A stretch of 49,036 nucleotides of DNA from Candidatus Saccharimonadota bacterium (GCA_029260875.1 JAJDCL010000001.1:1-49036), one strand, 5' to 3'; positions 23,695 through 32,340 are shown, numbered from the stretch's first letter. A program made the numbers and translations. The notes: generated by a model not told the origin, from the sequence alone.

Positions 23695-24789
23695 CTAATT
23701 CTTTTGGGCGTATTTGGTGATATATTCTTCAACCAGCTCACGCGCCCTACGGTCTTCAATCTGCTTAGGCGGATGCTTCTTAAAGAATGCTGCTGGCTCA
23801 ACAATAGCGCCCTTCAGCCCGTTGTCTAGCGCTAGCTGCATGCAGCGGATTGAATCAATCGCAACACCAGCAGAATTAGGCGAATCCTCCACAGAAAGAC
23901 GTAGCTCAAGGTTCATAGGCACGTCACCAAAATGCTTGCTCTGCATGCGAATGTAACAGACTTTGTTGTCCTTTAGCCAAGGCACGAAATCACTTGGGCC
24001 TACGTGCACATTCTCGTCTATTACTTCGTGCCCACGCGCAGTCATCATAGATGTGACAGCCTCTGTCTTAGAAATCTTCTTACTTACCAAACGCTCGCGT
24101 TCTAGCATGTTCAAAAAGTCTGTATTGCCACCTACATTGAGCTGATAGGTGTGTTCGATCTTCATGCCACGGTCCAGGAAAAGGTTAGTGAGCGCCCTAT
24201 GAACAATAGTAGCGCCAACTTGCGCTTTGATGTCGTCACCAATCACTGGCAGTCCTGCATCTTCAAACCTCTTTGCCCATACCGGATCAGATGCAATGAA
24301 TACCGGTATGCAGTTAACAAAACCACAGCGCGCGTCAATTGCTGCTTGAGCGTAGAGCTCAGTAGCTTCCTGAGAGCCAACCGGCAAATAGTTGATAACT
24401 ATCTGTGCGCCAGAGTCCTTTAGTACCTGCACAACATCTACCTCTGGAGCATCGGATATAGGGACTACTGGCTCGGTGTATTTGTTAACACCGTCCAGTC
24501 TTGGCCCACGAGAAACCTTAACCCCCATATTTGGCACCTGTGCGAATACAGCAGTGTTGTTCGGCGCGGCATAGATAGCCTCTGACACATCCTTGCCCAC
24601 TTTGTCTGCGTTTACGTCAAATGCAGCCACAACTTCTACGTCGCGCAAATGGTACCCACCGAAGTTAACATGCATGACACCCGGAACAAACTCGTCGTCT
24701 GTGGCATCCTTATAGTAATGAATCCCTTGTATAAGGGATGAGGCGCAGTTGCCAACGCCTACAATAGCGACCCTAATTTTCTTAGACAT
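23695..24789 (-). CDS. ino1: Inositol-1-phosphate synthase (myo-inositol-3-phosphate synthase)
   Basis: 364 residues, the short actinobacterial length. NAD-binding fold [18 protein letters not shown], conserved [54 protein letters not shown] and [13 protein letters not shown]. It converts glucose-6-phosphate to inositol-phosphate, the first step to phosphatidylinositol and mycothiol-type compounds. The 5' region shows TTGACT-15-TATAAT and a hairpin. No other inositol gene is present in the window. Confidence 0.9.
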   Translation of the reverse strand: MSKKIRVAIVGVGNCASSLIQGIHYYKDATDDEFVPGVMHVNFGGYHLRDVEVVAAFDVNADKVGKDVSEAIYAAPNNTAVFAQVPNMGVKVSRGPRLDGVNKYTEPVVPISDAPEVDVVQVLKDSGAQIVINYLPVGSQEATELYAQAAIDARCGFVNCIPVFIASDPVWAKRFEDAGLPVIGDDIKAQVGATIVHRALTNLFLDRGMKIEHTYQLNVGGNTDFLNMLERERLVSKKISKTEAVTSMMTARGHEVIDENVHVGPSDFVPWLKDNKVCYIRMQSKHFGDVPMNLELRLSVEDSPNSAGVAIDSIRCMQLALDNGLKGAIVEPAAFFKKHPPKQIEDRRARELVEEYITKYAQKN

Positions 24790-24809
24790 GATTAAATTGC
24801 CTCTTTATT

Positions 24810-24868
24810 AAATGCCGTTATTGGCATTTTTACTCGTACTAATTATACACCAAATCGGATTGAGTCAA
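24810..24868 (-). promoter_or_regulatory. ino1 promoter and leader hairpin
   Basis: Minus strand: TTGACT (24863-24868), 15-bp spacer, TATAAT (24842-24847). In the transcribed leader AAATGCC-aataac-GGCATTT (24810-24829) forms a perfect 7-bp stem ending 20 bases before the ATG. Confidence 0.6.
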
Positions 24869-24875
24869 ATATCAC

Positions 24876-25328
24876 CTAGGGCACGGGTTTCGCGTCAGAC
24901 CACCCAAACTCACTGTAAGTATTGCCTGCATTAATCTGTTCAATTGCAAATCTTATATAGTCTACGGTGTTTTTGGGTAAATTATTAATGTTCAGCCAGA
25001 CAATTTCAGAATGCTTGTTCGGTTCAGCATTGATTGGCTCCCCCACCCACTTATCGCTCTCAAAGAATGCGTCAACTCTTACATGATCCCCGCAATTGCG
25101 GTGCATGGTATGAACCTGCCTTAATGTATCAGGGCTAATCTGTAGCCCAGTTTCTTCAAAAACTTCACGCGCACCAGCCACCGAAAAACTTTCCATATCT
25201 TCAACATGACCAGACGGCAACCCATACAAGCCATCCATATAACCTGTGTGGCTGCGCTTTAAAAATAATACTAAACTTCCCTTTCTAAATATAATGTAAG
25301 ACGATGGTACGTTGCATCTGCCGCTCAT
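24876..25328 (-). CDS. NUDIX hydrolase
   Basis: 150 residues with a complete Nudix box: GHVEDMESFSVAGAREVFEE followed by TGL, fitting Gx5Ex7REUxEExGU. YGLPSGHVE precedes it. Such enzymes cleave nucleoside diphosphate-linked compounds, including damaged dNTPs. The start overlaps the stop of the MazG-like gene by 4 bases, so the two are coupled and both act on nucleotides. Confidence 0.85.
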   Translation of the reverse strand: MSGRCNVPSSYIIFRKGSLVLFLKRSHTGYMDGLYGLPSGHVEDMESFSVAGAREVFEETGLQISPDTLRQVHTMHRNCGDHVRVDAFFESDKWVGEPINAEPNKHSEIVWLNINNLPKNTVDYIRFAIEQINAGNTYSEFGWSDAKPVP

Positions 25329-25657
25329 CGGTTGTCCCCGCCGCCTTTTAAAACGCCCCGTCTTTGTCTGTCAGCCAACTTATCAACATTTAGCTGCATT
25401 ACTTCGTCAAACGACAGCCCTAAGCTATCAGCTAGTACGGCAATATACCAGACGACGTCGCCCAGCTCTTTTTTAAGCTCTCCAAGGTCTTCGTCACTAA
25501 TTTTGCCATCCTTGTAGGCTACGATCTTCTTCCATTTTTCTACGACTTCACCGGCTTCACCGGCAACTCCCATGACCCAGACTGTTTTATTCATAAGCGC
25601 GTCAGGGTGCGGTACGCGAGTTGTTAGAGCCAGTTTCTGATATTCATCAAATGTCAC
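25325..25657 (-). CDS. MazG-like nucleotide pyrophosphohydrolase
   Basis: 110 residues from GTG at 25655-25657. The EExxE/ExxD metal motif is seen as GVAGEAGEVVEKWKK and KKELGDVVWYIAVLAD, typical of the all-alpha NTP-PPase superfamily. It hydrolyses (d)NTPs to monophosphates. No Shine-Dalgarno precedes the GTG; instead a 19-codon frame with a good ribosome site ends across it (25647-25706), suggesting coupled translation. Confidence 0.8.
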   Translation of the reverse strand: MTFDEYQKLALTTRVPHPDALMNKTVWVMGVAGEAGEVVEKWKKIVAYKDGKISDEDLGELKKELGDVVWYIAVLADSLGLSFDEVMQLNVDKLADRQRRGVLKGGGDNR

Positions 25658-25793
25658 ACCATAAGTTTCGCACCGTAGCAGCCGGCTGTCTAGCTAAGCC
25701 AGCCATTCCACTGCTCCTTTTGGCGTGTTACTGTGTCAATAATTCCAGTGCTCGTTCACCGTACTGCTCTGTACGGCTCACTCCGCGATTCAT
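25647..25793 (-). other. Two short leader-like frames upstream of the MazG-like gene
   Basis: Frame one: ATG at 25793, 21 codons, MNRGVSRTEQYGERALELL..., preceded by AAGGA. Frame two: ATG at 25706, 19 codons, MAGLARQPAATVRNLWCDI, preceded by AAAAGGAG with good spacing; its TGA lies inside the MazG-like gene. They may be translated leaders or the decayed end of another gene. Confidence 0.35.
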
Positions 25794-25825
25794 TATTTCC
25801 TTGTCCCGCACTCAAAATGCAAATC

Positions 25826-26413
25826 TTATGTGATAACAATGCCTGTTTCACTGATTTTAACAGCGCCTTCGCGCAAGACCTCAATAGCGTCATCTACGAC
25901 CCGAATGAGGGTAGAGGATTGACGACCACCTAAATCACCGCCGTCCACATAAAAATCAACCCTATCACCGAAGTATCCCTGGGCTTCGGTTAAAGTTTCT
26001 GCCGGAGCTTGCCCTGGATGATTAGCGCTTGTGGTCAAAAGCGGACCGGTTTGACTCAGTAAGTTTGTCACTTCCTTTTCGTCCGGGATTCTAGTCGCAA
26101 TACTGCCTTTACCTAAGTGAATATATTCCAGCCCATGCGACGGAATGATAATGCTAATAGGCCCTGGCCAGAACTGCTCAACAGCCTTTAGGTACCGTGC
26201 CTTAATGCCAAGCGACACCAGTTGAGCTGTATTGGCCGCGATCACTGTGCCTGGCTTATGCTCGCGGCTTTTTAAGCCATAAAGTCGTTTAACCGCTGGT
26301 TCATCTGCAGCTCGGCAAACTAGCCCGTAGACAGTATCTGTTGGCAACACACCAACATCACCTTTCATGAGTAGGTCAGCAACTTTTTGGTTGTCTAGTG
26401 AGTCAAAAATCAT
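25826..26413 (-). CDS. L-threonylcarbamoyladenylate synthase (Sua5/YrdC family)
   Basis: 195 residues, the TsaC length without the Sua5 domain. GDVGVLPTDTVYGLVCRA is the conserved N-terminal motif, LYGLKSREHKPGTV the substrate loop, and TTSANHPGQAP the S-x-N motif. It makes threonylcarbamoyl-AMP for the t6A modification at position 37 of ANN-decoding tRNAs. Confidence 0.85.
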   Translation of the reverse strand: MIFDSLDNQKVADLLMKGDVGVLPTDTVYGLVCRAADEPAVKRLYGLKSREHKPGTVIAANTAQLVSLGIKARYLKAVEQFWPGPISIIIPSHGLEYIHLGKGSIATRIPDEKEVTNLLSQTGPLLTTSANHPGQAPAETLTEAQGYFGDRVDFYVDGGDLGGRQSSTLIRVVDDAIEVLREGAVKISETGIVIT

Positions 26414-26490
26414 TCAGTCGTCAACTATTTTGTTCCCTGTTTATTCTACACAGTAGTTACTCTGGTGCAAATTTGTACTAGAATAAGTCA

Positions 26491-27186
26491 ATGGCAAGTT
26501 TAGTTTCTCCTATGGAGGCGCCACCCCAATTAGCAGTACCCGATGCTTTGAGCCGACAAAATAACTGCCTATTGCCTAGTTTAACGCCGGAAGTAATTAA
26601 TGAGTTAAGGGCACAGGGTTGGTACAGAATAGGTATAATGGCAGCCTTTGTTGACAGTTCCGGGAGAGTTATGATGCTAGAACATCGCGGGCGAGACAAA
26701 AATCCAGATGGAGTGCTAGGCCCTTTAGGGGAAACAACACGGAGCAGTGGAGCTATTATAGAACAACCCCTGGAAACACTTTTCCGAGGGATAACTGAAG
26801 AGCTCGGCGTCCAATCACCAGGCAGTCTTGATATTCATTTACATCCAAAGGATGGATGGGTAATTAACTCGTGGCCAGCCGGCGATAACTCCCCAGGACA
26901 ATTATCGTGCGCAATTTCTTTCCCTGTTCTTTTACCTGATCGGGTAAAAACAAGCCTTCTAACCCCCTTATGCAACACCGCAGAAGTACGCCGAGTACGC
27001 TTCATGACCCCTGAAGAAATTTTTAATACTCCGGATGGGGGTCTTCGGCCGGGTGTAAAGCCATGGCTTCAACAGCTAGACACTGCTAGACTACTTAATC
27101 CAGCCGAGTTCGGCACGTTAATTAAGCTATGCCCTGTCGGCGATTATAGCCCCTCATGGGGCGAAGACCTATGTGTTAACTCATGA
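26491..27186 (+). CDS. NUDIX-like protein with a degenerate Nudix box
   Basis: 231 residues. The middle part reads VMMLEHRGRDKNPDGVLGPL, GETTRSSGAIIEQPLETL and RGITEELGV. The box end should be RExxEExG; the first Glu is Gly here, so catalysis may be weakened or altered. N- and C-terminal extensions are not recognised. TAGAAT ends 6 bases before the ATG. Its stop overlaps the start of the kinase-like gene (ATGA), so both are made together. Confidence 0.6.
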   Translation: MASLVSPMEAPPQLAVPDALSRQNNCLLPSLTPEVINELRAQGWYRIGIMAAFVDSSGRVMMLEHRGRDKNPDGVLGPLGETTRSSGAIIEQPLETLFRGITEELGVQSPGSLDIHLHPKDGWVINSWPAGDNSPGQLSCAISFPVLLPDRVKTSLLTPLCNTAEVRRVRFMTPEEIFNTPDGGLRPGVKPWLQQLDTARLLNPAEFGTLIKLCPVGDYSPSWGEDLCVNS

Positions 27187-27758
27187 GTACCGTCTTAATG
27201 ATTACTGGTCCTTCGGGAATTGGTAAAACATACCTGACAGAACAACTGGTAAATCAATACCCGAGCCACTTTGAACCCCTCCGCTTATATACTACCCGTC
27301 CTGCTCGTGATAATGAGTATTTCACCGACAGGATTCATGTAACAAAATCCGAGTTCACTATGCGCTTTCAGAATGGTGATTTCTTTGTTGCCGATCAGTT
27401 TCATGGCAACTGGTATGGGTACTCAAAAAGGGCGCTTCGCAACAATCATAAAATTGTCGTGGGGAATACCTGGCCTGCTTTAATACCGAAGTTCATCCAT
27501 ATTCCTGGCCTATATTTAATAGGAATGACTCTTAACAATAACGGCGTAGAAATCCTAAAAAAGCGCATGATTGATAGGGGCGATTCACACAAAACTGTTC
27601 ATGAGCGCACCAAACTTATCAGCAAGGATGTGCAAGACCTAGAATCAGTAAGGCCTCTCATTGAAAAGTTCGGCAAAATCTTCAAGATTCTGGACAATAG
27701 TACCATACATGAGGATGTGATACCTTGGATAAAATCAAGTCTACTGAATGATGCTTAG
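27183..27758 (+). CDS. P-loop nucleotide kinase, guanylate-kinase-like
   Basis: 191 residues. LMITGPSGIGKTYLTEQLV is the Walker A region as in guanylate kinases, and LYTTRPARDNEYFTDRIHVT matches the S/T-T-R-x-x-R-x-x-E GMP-binding region. DFFVADQFHGNWYGYSKRAL corresponds to the following substrate loop. Homology is partial and the true gmk is probably elsewhere. It likely phosphorylates a nucleotide or related small molecule. It is coupled to the preceding NUDIX-like gene by ATGA. Confidence 0.6.
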   Translation: MSTVLMITGPSGIGKTYLTEQLVNQYPSHFEPLRLYTTRPARDNEYFTDRIHVTKSEFTMRFQNGDFFVADQFHGNWYGYSKRALRNNHKIVVGNTWPALIPKFIHIPGLYLIGMTLNNNGVEILKKRMIDRGDSHKTVHERTKLISKDVQDLESVRPLIEKFGKIFKILDNSTIHEDVIPWIKSSLLNDA

Positions 27759-28249
27759 AGACCTAGAGTTTGGTCGCTTAATTCGTCTTCAGGGAAATCT
27801 GAAGATTCATCTACCCCGTCCAGGGTCTGGTCAATTTCGGTAGAGGTAGCATCGATTGATTCTGGGGTAACAGCTGATTCTACTTGGGTAGACGTTTGAG
27901 TGTTTTCTGATGACTCAGGCGCACTAGTGTTTTTAAATGTTATCACTGTGACTACCGCTAATATCGCTGCAACAACCAAGGCAATGATTATGGGCGTGAT
28001 CGGCGCGCTATGCTTAGGAGTCGCAGCGGGCTTGTGCTGGTCTACTGGAGCTCTCGCTGCTCCTTCGCCAGGAAGACTAGGACTGCTTGGCTGATCAACA
28101 GGTAGTGGAGCTACAACAGATGGACTGGGTGCGCCTGGCGCATCTTCAGCCACGGGGGGTTCAGGGGATTCAGGCATGTGCATATCTATAACCGGAGCGG
28201 TGCGCGACTCATCAGGTGTTTGCGGACGGTTGGGGTTGTTTTCTTCCAT
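27755..28249 (-). CDS. Pro/Ala/Ser-rich single-pass membrane protein
   Basis: 164 residues: a proline-rich, disordered cytoplasmic N-terminus, one helix (ITPIIIALVVAAILAVVTVI) and an acidic Ser/Thr-rich outside tail. No family. Its stop overlaps the kinase-like gene's end by 4 bases (tail to tail), and the next gene upstream ends 2 bases before its start. Confidence 0.6.
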   Translation of the reverse strand: MEENNPNRPQTPDESRTAPVIDMHMPESPEPPVAEDAPGAPSPSVVAPLPVDQPSSPSLPGEGAARAPVDQHKPAATPKHSAPITPIIIALVVAAILAVVTVITFKNTSAPESSENTQTSTQVESAVTPESIDATSTEIDQTLDGVDESSDFPEDELSDQTLGL

Positions 28250-28251
28250 AG

Positions 28252-28929
28252 CTAGTCAGTCTCCTCGCCGCTAGAGTTTGCTTCGCGCTGTGCAGCTAGT
28301 TCGGCGCGGATTACGGCTAGTGCTGGCTTGATAGTTTCTAGAATAAGCTTGCGGATGTTTTGGCCGGTTTCATGGAGTGTTTTACGATAACTTCTAGATT
28401 CTTCTAGCGCGGCCTTAAAAGCTTCTGGGTCTGAGGCGCAATCCATTGCGGTAAGATCTGCTACAGCTTGCTTGTACTCTGCAAGGCCTGCTTTAAATGC
28501 GCCGATTGACTCCTCTAGCAAACTAATCTGAGCGTCAAGCTGGTTTGTGTCTACATTCTTGGTTTTGAGTTTGCCAGAAAGATCAGTCAGATGGCTTAAA
28601 AGATTGGCATAAACGCGGTCGCGACTAGTCTCTATGCCCTTAATGCGACCTTCTACTGAACGGATCTTGCCTTGTGCATTCTCGCATCGAGCTTGCAGGC
28701 GCGTTTTTTGAGCATTGCTCAGACGTAAGTTCAGTGTGTCTTTGCGCTTTTGCAGGCGCGCCTTTAGCTCAGCTGGGTCAGGATGTGAGCTATTGCTGTC
28801 AGCGGGTTGCCATTGTGTAGTATTTGAAGAAGAGTGGTCCTCATCTTCATGGGCTGCAACCGGTCCGCCTACGACTAAAACAAAGGCTAATAGTCCAAAA
28901 ACAACAGAAGTCATGATCTTTTTATGCAT
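28252..28929 (-). CDS. Secreted coiled-coil protein
   Basis: 225 residues from ATG at 28927-28929, chosen for GGGAGG about 9 bases upstream. Signal peptide KIMTSVVFGLLAFVLVVGG with cleavage near AAHEDEDH. A short His/Asp/Ser-rich stretch follows, then long Lys/Arg/Glu-rich helices. Two Cys (QARCENAQG, AMDCASD) may pair. It is possibly a cell-surface rod-like protein. Followed by the Pro-rich membrane protein gene in the same operon. Confidence 0.65.
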   Translation of the reverse strand: MHKKIMTSVVFGLLAFVLVVGGPVAAHEDEDHSSSNTTQWQPADSNSSHPDPAELKARLQKRKDTLNLRLSNAQKTRLQARCENAQGKIRSVEGRIKGIETSRDRVYANLLSHLTDLSGKLKTKNVDTNQLDAQISLLEESIGAFKAGLAEYKQAVADLTAMDCASDPEAFKAALEESRSYRKTLHETGQNIRKLILETIKPALAVIRAELAAQREANSSGEETD

Positions 28930-28985
28930 TATTATCCTCCCTTGTGATGGATATTTTAGCATAAACACAGCCCGTTTTGCCCTGT

Positions 28986-28991
28986 TATAAT
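28986..28991 (+). promoter_or_regulatory. -10 box of a leaderless gene
   Basis: A perfect TATAAT ends 7 bases before the ATG at 28999, placing the transcription start at or next to the start codon. No Shine-Dalgarno fits between. Confidence 0.65.
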
Positions 28992-28998
28992 TAGATGC

Positions 28999-29331
28999 AT
29001 GGCGACTTATGAAGATTTTCAGAAACTTGACGTGCGTGTAGGCAAAATTATCGGCGTAGAGGATTTCCCAGAAGCAAAAAAGCCAAGCTATAAATTGCAG
29101 ATAGATTTTGGTTCAAAAATCGGTATCAAAAAATCCTGCGCCCAACTAACCCAAAATTATTCCGAAGAAGATCTCCAGGGTAAGCTAATTTTAGGTGTCG
29201 TAAACTTTCCGTCCAGACAAATTGGCCCAGCCGTTTCAGAAGTTCTAACACTCGGCGTCCCAGATGAACGCGGCGAGTGCATCCTAATCACCCCCGAACA
29301 AACTGCCCCCTTAGGCTCTCGCCTCTATTAA
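28999..29331 (+). CDS. tRNA-binding-domain protein, CsaA-like
   Basis: 110 residues, the size of CsaA. FQKLDVRVGKIIGVEDFPEA and DFGSKIGIKKSCAQLT form the OB-fold of the MetRS C-terminal/CsaA type. VNFPSRQIGPAVSEVLTLGV is the conserved dimer region. CsaA binds tRNA and has been linked to protein export as a chaperone. Leaderless promoter upstream; weak hairpin terminator downstream. Confidence 0.85.
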   Translation: MATYEDFQKLDVRVGKIIGVEDFPEAKKPSYKLQIDFGSKIGIKKSCAQLTQNYSEEDLQGKLILGVVNFPSRQIGPAVSEVLTLGVPDERGECILITPEQTAPLGSRLY

Positions 29332-29339
29332 TAAAAATC

Positions 29340-29360
29340 AAAATAATCTGGGTTATTTTT
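29340..29360. terminator. A/T-rich hairpin after the CsaA-like gene
   Basis: AAAATAA-tctggg-TTATTTT plus T. The stem is only A-T pairs, but the layout matches the other A/T-flanked terminators at 7831 and 39071. Confidence 0.55.
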
Positions 29361-29522
29361 GCCTAATCTCAGGAGGGAGCAGCCGGACCTAACTAGAACT
29401 ATATGCTTGAGTGGTCTGCTAGCGTGGGCCAATGCTATTCAAGGGAGAGTAGCCCGATTAGGCGATTCATTCGCCTCCCGGCACGACGAGAAGGGGCACC
29501 CCCCTCTCATAAGGCGAAGCCG
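29361..29522. other. Structured intergenic region with repeated 19-nt element
   Basis: GCCTAATC (29361-29368) can pair with GATTAGGC (29456-29463), closing about 87 bases that include hairpin GCTATTC-aaggga-GAGTAGC (29434-29453). Further hairpins: GGCGA-ttcat-TCGCC (29461-29475) and GAGA-GGGG/CCCC-TCTC (29488-29508). TCAGGAGGGAGCAGCCGGA at 29369-29387 repeats 7872-7890 with one change. It may encode a small RNA; strand undetermined. Confidence 0.45.
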
Positions 29523-31583
29523 TTAGTAATAGTACCAACCGTTAATGTCAGCAGTCGCGGTAACGTCCCTAATCTTTTTTGGGTCACCGCCATTTAGACT
29601 AACCGCGTAGTCGGCCGTTTCTTGTTCGGTCCCAATCCTAAAAACCAAGCTGTTATTATTAAGCCATCTGATCGGTCCTTTGAGCCCGCTTTGATTTTGG
29701 ATCTCTTGATCACTATTATCCTTAATATCGTAGGCCAAAATAACACCTTTGCCATCGCGCTGGTCCAACCAGAGACTATACTCGCCGTTTGGACTATCAG
29801 TATATAATCGCGAGCGCAAGTTGGCTGGTTCACCCGGTAATTTATTTGAGCTATTGCCTGTCAAACCATATTCATACCAGTCCTGACCAACTGAAAGAGT
29901 CAAACTGTTATAGCTTGTCCTGTACATATTCCATATCTCATCAGCAAAAGCAATCTGGCTAGCACTACCGTCTGCCCTGACCTTATAAAGCGATACTTTA
30001 TCTGTCTGATACACGCTGGATGGTGCAAAAAACACATAACCACGCGCAACCATGACGTCATTAAAGAAATTACTGCTAGAAAGCTCTGTGCTTTCGTCCG
30101 TGTCTTGATCATAACTTATAAGACGATGACGCTTAGGGTCCGCTGCGCTGGTACCATCTGCAATCTGCACATAGACCAATCTGTTTCCAGCCCAGTCTAT
30201 AAGTTGGACCCTTTCTGACTGCGCTACTTCAACCGTACTGTTGTCTGACAAATCAATGATCGTAAGCTTACTCAGTAGGTACCGATCACGGTTACGAACA
30301 TTCCCGCGGGTTGAAACAAGCGCCACAAGCTCTTTGGTCGGGTGAGGTAGCAATATCATGTCGTCCCGCTCACTCCCAGTACCAGCAAGCACAAGTTCTT
30401 CGTTCTTGCCGTCGACATCAATCTTGTAGACATCGTATTTACCAGAGCGCTTACTAATAAATACGTGTTTACGATTTGGCACCATTGCTAACGTGTGCTC
30501 TGATTTATCATTGGCGTCAATTGTTAGAGTCTCTTCGCGCAAATCCTGGCCAGTAATTTTTACTTCCACTGGGGTGTCATCTGTTTTATCAATTGTTAAT
30601 TTAATCTTACCGTTTTCATCTGAGAATGCATCAGCGTCACCACTTGTAGCTTCAATTTTATTGAGAGGTTTACCCGATAAATAGTCACTAACCGAAAAAG
30701 CATACTGACTACCGACTGGTGTAAGGTCTCTGTCGCCAAGGGGGTTACTACCCCAACCCAATACGACCTTCTGCTTAACAGGCGCGAAAGCTCGCTTCTC
30801 AATCACAAGTTCAGTCGCGCCTAGCTTAATCTTATTAAACCTGGCAATACCGTCGTTATCAGTTAAGACCCTCTCGCCTCTTAAACCAACCTGGACGTTT
30901 TTTAGTGGCTGGCGCGTACTCTGATCTAGAACCTTGATAGATGCACTACTACGCACACCAAAACTATTCAGCAAAAAGTAGCGGCTTGTCGGCACGGTTA
31001 TGCTTGCAGCCAAGCCGATAATCAATAAAGCTACCGTTAATCGTCTAGCTAGGGGGTTATGCCACCAGCGGCTAAAAAAGCTTTTTATCCTCCCAATGAG
31101 TGTTGGTTGCTTATTGTCAAAGGCCTTCGCTATTTCGCTATCTTCGGCAGCCAGTAACGCGTCGCTCTCCTGACGAGCAATCTCGCTAACTGCCTGCTCG
31201 GTTGCGGGGTCTTCTGTCTCAGATTCATCTACGCTCTTTGCAGCTTGCGCTAGACTCTCGTTTTCTCCCGTGTTTTTTGGTTCTGCTGAGATAGGTTCAC
31301 CCTTGGTCTGTTTTGTGTCCACTGGCTCGCTCTTTGTGATTTCTGCTGGCTGCTCATCTGAGTTCTGCGCGCCAGTGTTGCTGGATTTATTATTTGTCTT
31401 CAGCTCGGGCGCGGTTATCGTTTGAGGCTCGCTAATCTTGATTTCTGACGGCAGCCCACTTGGTATTCCTGGTTCTGGATCGGGTTCAGATGGGTCAAGC
31501 ATGCGCCTAACCTTGTCTTCAACTTTTTGCAGGTCTTGATCTGCGTCAGGAGCAACATCTTCAGTTGGTTTTTTAGATTTCAT
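29523..31583 (-). CDS. Membrane-anchored surface protein with beta-sandwich and TolB-like propeller
   Basis: 686 residues. Residues 1-170 are acidic and low-complexity, probably cytoplasmic. A helix at about 180-205 (RRLTVALLIIGLAASITV) anchors the protein. About 215-350 hold two CNA-B/carboxypeptidase-regulatory-like repeats (SASIKVLDQSTRQPLKNVQV, FSVSDYLSGKPLNKIEA). About 355-686 have propeller-like blades, e.g. KHVFISKRSGKYDVYKIDVD and YSLWLDQRDGKGVILAYDI. No catalytic motif is seen. Likely a cell-surface binding or sensing protein. Confidence 0.6.
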   Translation of the reverse strand: MKSKKPTEDVAPDADQDLQKVEDKVRRMLDPSEPDPEPGIPSGLPSEIKISEPQTITAPELKTNNKSSNTGAQNSDEQPAEITKSEPVDTKQTKGEPISAEPKNTGENESLAQAAKSVDESETEDPATEQAVSEIARQESDALLAAEDSEIAKAFDNKQPTLIGRIKSFFSRWWHNPLARRLTVALLIIGLAASITVPTSRYFLLNSFGVRSSASIKVLDQSTRQPLKNVQVGLRGERVLTDNDGIARFNKIKLGATELVIEKRAFAPVKQKVVLGWGSNPLGDRDLTPVGSQYAFSVSDYLSGKPLNKIEATSGDADAFSDENGKIKLTIDKTDDTPVEVKITGQDLREETLTIDANDKSEHTLAMVPNRKHVFISKRSGKYDVYKIDVDGKNEELVLAGTGSERDDMILLPHPTKELVALVSTRGNVRNRDRYLLSKLTIIDLSDNSTVEVAQSERVQLIDWAGNRLVYVQIADGTSAADPKRHRLISYDQDTDESTELSSSNFFNDVMVARGYVFFAPSSVYQTDKVSLYKVRADGSASQIAFADEIWNMYRTSYNSLTLSVGQDWYEYGLTGNSSNKLPGEPANLRSRLYTDSPNGEYSLWLDQRDGKGVILAYDIKDNSDQEIQNQSGLKGPIRWLNNNSLVFRIGTEQETADYAVSLNGGDPKKIRDVTATADINGWYYY

Positions 31584-31640
31584 TATGCTATATCAAGAAT
31601 CCTTATGCTTAAAGTTTACCAGATGTCGCTGGGGATGGCA

Positions 31641-31646
31641 TATAAT
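31641..31646 (+). promoter_or_regulatory. -10 box of a leaderless small gene
   Basis: TATAAT ends 8 bases before the ATG at 31655. No clear -35 or Shine-Dalgarno is seen. Confidence 0.55.
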
Positions 31647-31654
31647 GCAGGTCT

Positions 31655-31837
31655 ATGACTAGGCGTTTATGTTTTATTTGGATCGTATTAGTGGTGTTGA
31701 TTCTTGTCCTAGTTGGCACTATTCTGATCCTAAAATCCAAGGCCAAGAACAATTTACCACAAAACACGATAATACTAGACCAGCTTAATATTAAGACCAA
31801 AAACCCACAGCCAGCAGGCAAGAACATAACAAACTAG
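31655..31837 (+). CDS. 60-residue single-pass membrane protein
   Basis: One long N-terminal helix (CFIWIVLVVLILVLVGTILI) followed by a Lys/Asn/Gln-rich outside tail ending PAGKNITN. The -10 box directly upstream supports expression. It converges with, and overlaps by 4 bases, the gene at 31834-32340. No family recognised. Confidence 0.5.
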   Translation: MTRRLCFIWIVLVVLILVLVGTILILKSKAKNNLPQNTIILDQLNIKTKNPQPAGKNITN

Positions 31838-32340
31838 TGCTTTTTGCGCGGTTTGCCTTTGTGCTTTTTCTTCTTTGAACTCTTGTGTTGTTTGACCGAT
31901 TTATTAGCCTGAGGTGCTGTCTGGCTAGCCACGAGGGTTGCGCCTGTAAAATCGTTGGCGGGAATATGAGTGGTCTGCCTTTGTGCCCGCCTTAACAAAA
32001 CTACCGAACCAGCTACTGCTAGTGCGCCAAGAGCTAGTAAAAATACTTGCTTACCCCTGCCTCGCGTCGGCGTTAATACGCGCTCGTTGCTCTTGATAGG
32101 AACACCCTTAGGAATCTCAATTTTAAATGATTGGTTAAGCAGCTGTTGGGGGCTTGTCGGTTGCACGTCAGTTTGTTGCTGAAAAAGTTGCGGAGCGTTA
32201 TTTTGTGGGTTACGTGTCTCAGGTACTGCCTGTCCGGTCTGCTGCTGGGCGTAGAGCTGACTAGGGACAAGAGCTATCAGCAAAGCAAGAAAGACAGTAG
32301 CGCTACCCTGTTTTTTGCTAATAAATTTTGCAAAACTCAT
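31834..32340 (-). CDS. Secreted/membrane protein with Lys-rich tail
   Basis: 168 residues: signal peptide ATVFLALLIALVPSQLYAQQ, a Gln/Pro-rich region, a second hydrophobic helix (QVFLLALGALAVAGSVVLL) and a very basic C-terminus (KSSKKKKHKGKPRKKH). The basic tail after the helix should be cytoplasmic. TATAGT lies 8 bases before the ATG in the context AATAGGTC, as for dus and the Pif1 gene. Function unknown. Confidence 0.6.
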   Translation of the reverse strand: MSFAKFISKKQGSATVFLALLIALVPSQLYAQQQTGQAVPETRNPQNNAPQLFQQQTDVQPTSPQQLLNQSFKIEIPKGVPIKSNERVLTPTRGRGKQVFLLALGALAVAGSVVLLRRAQRQTTHIPANDFTGATLVASQTAPQANKSVKQHKSSKKKKHKGKPRKKH

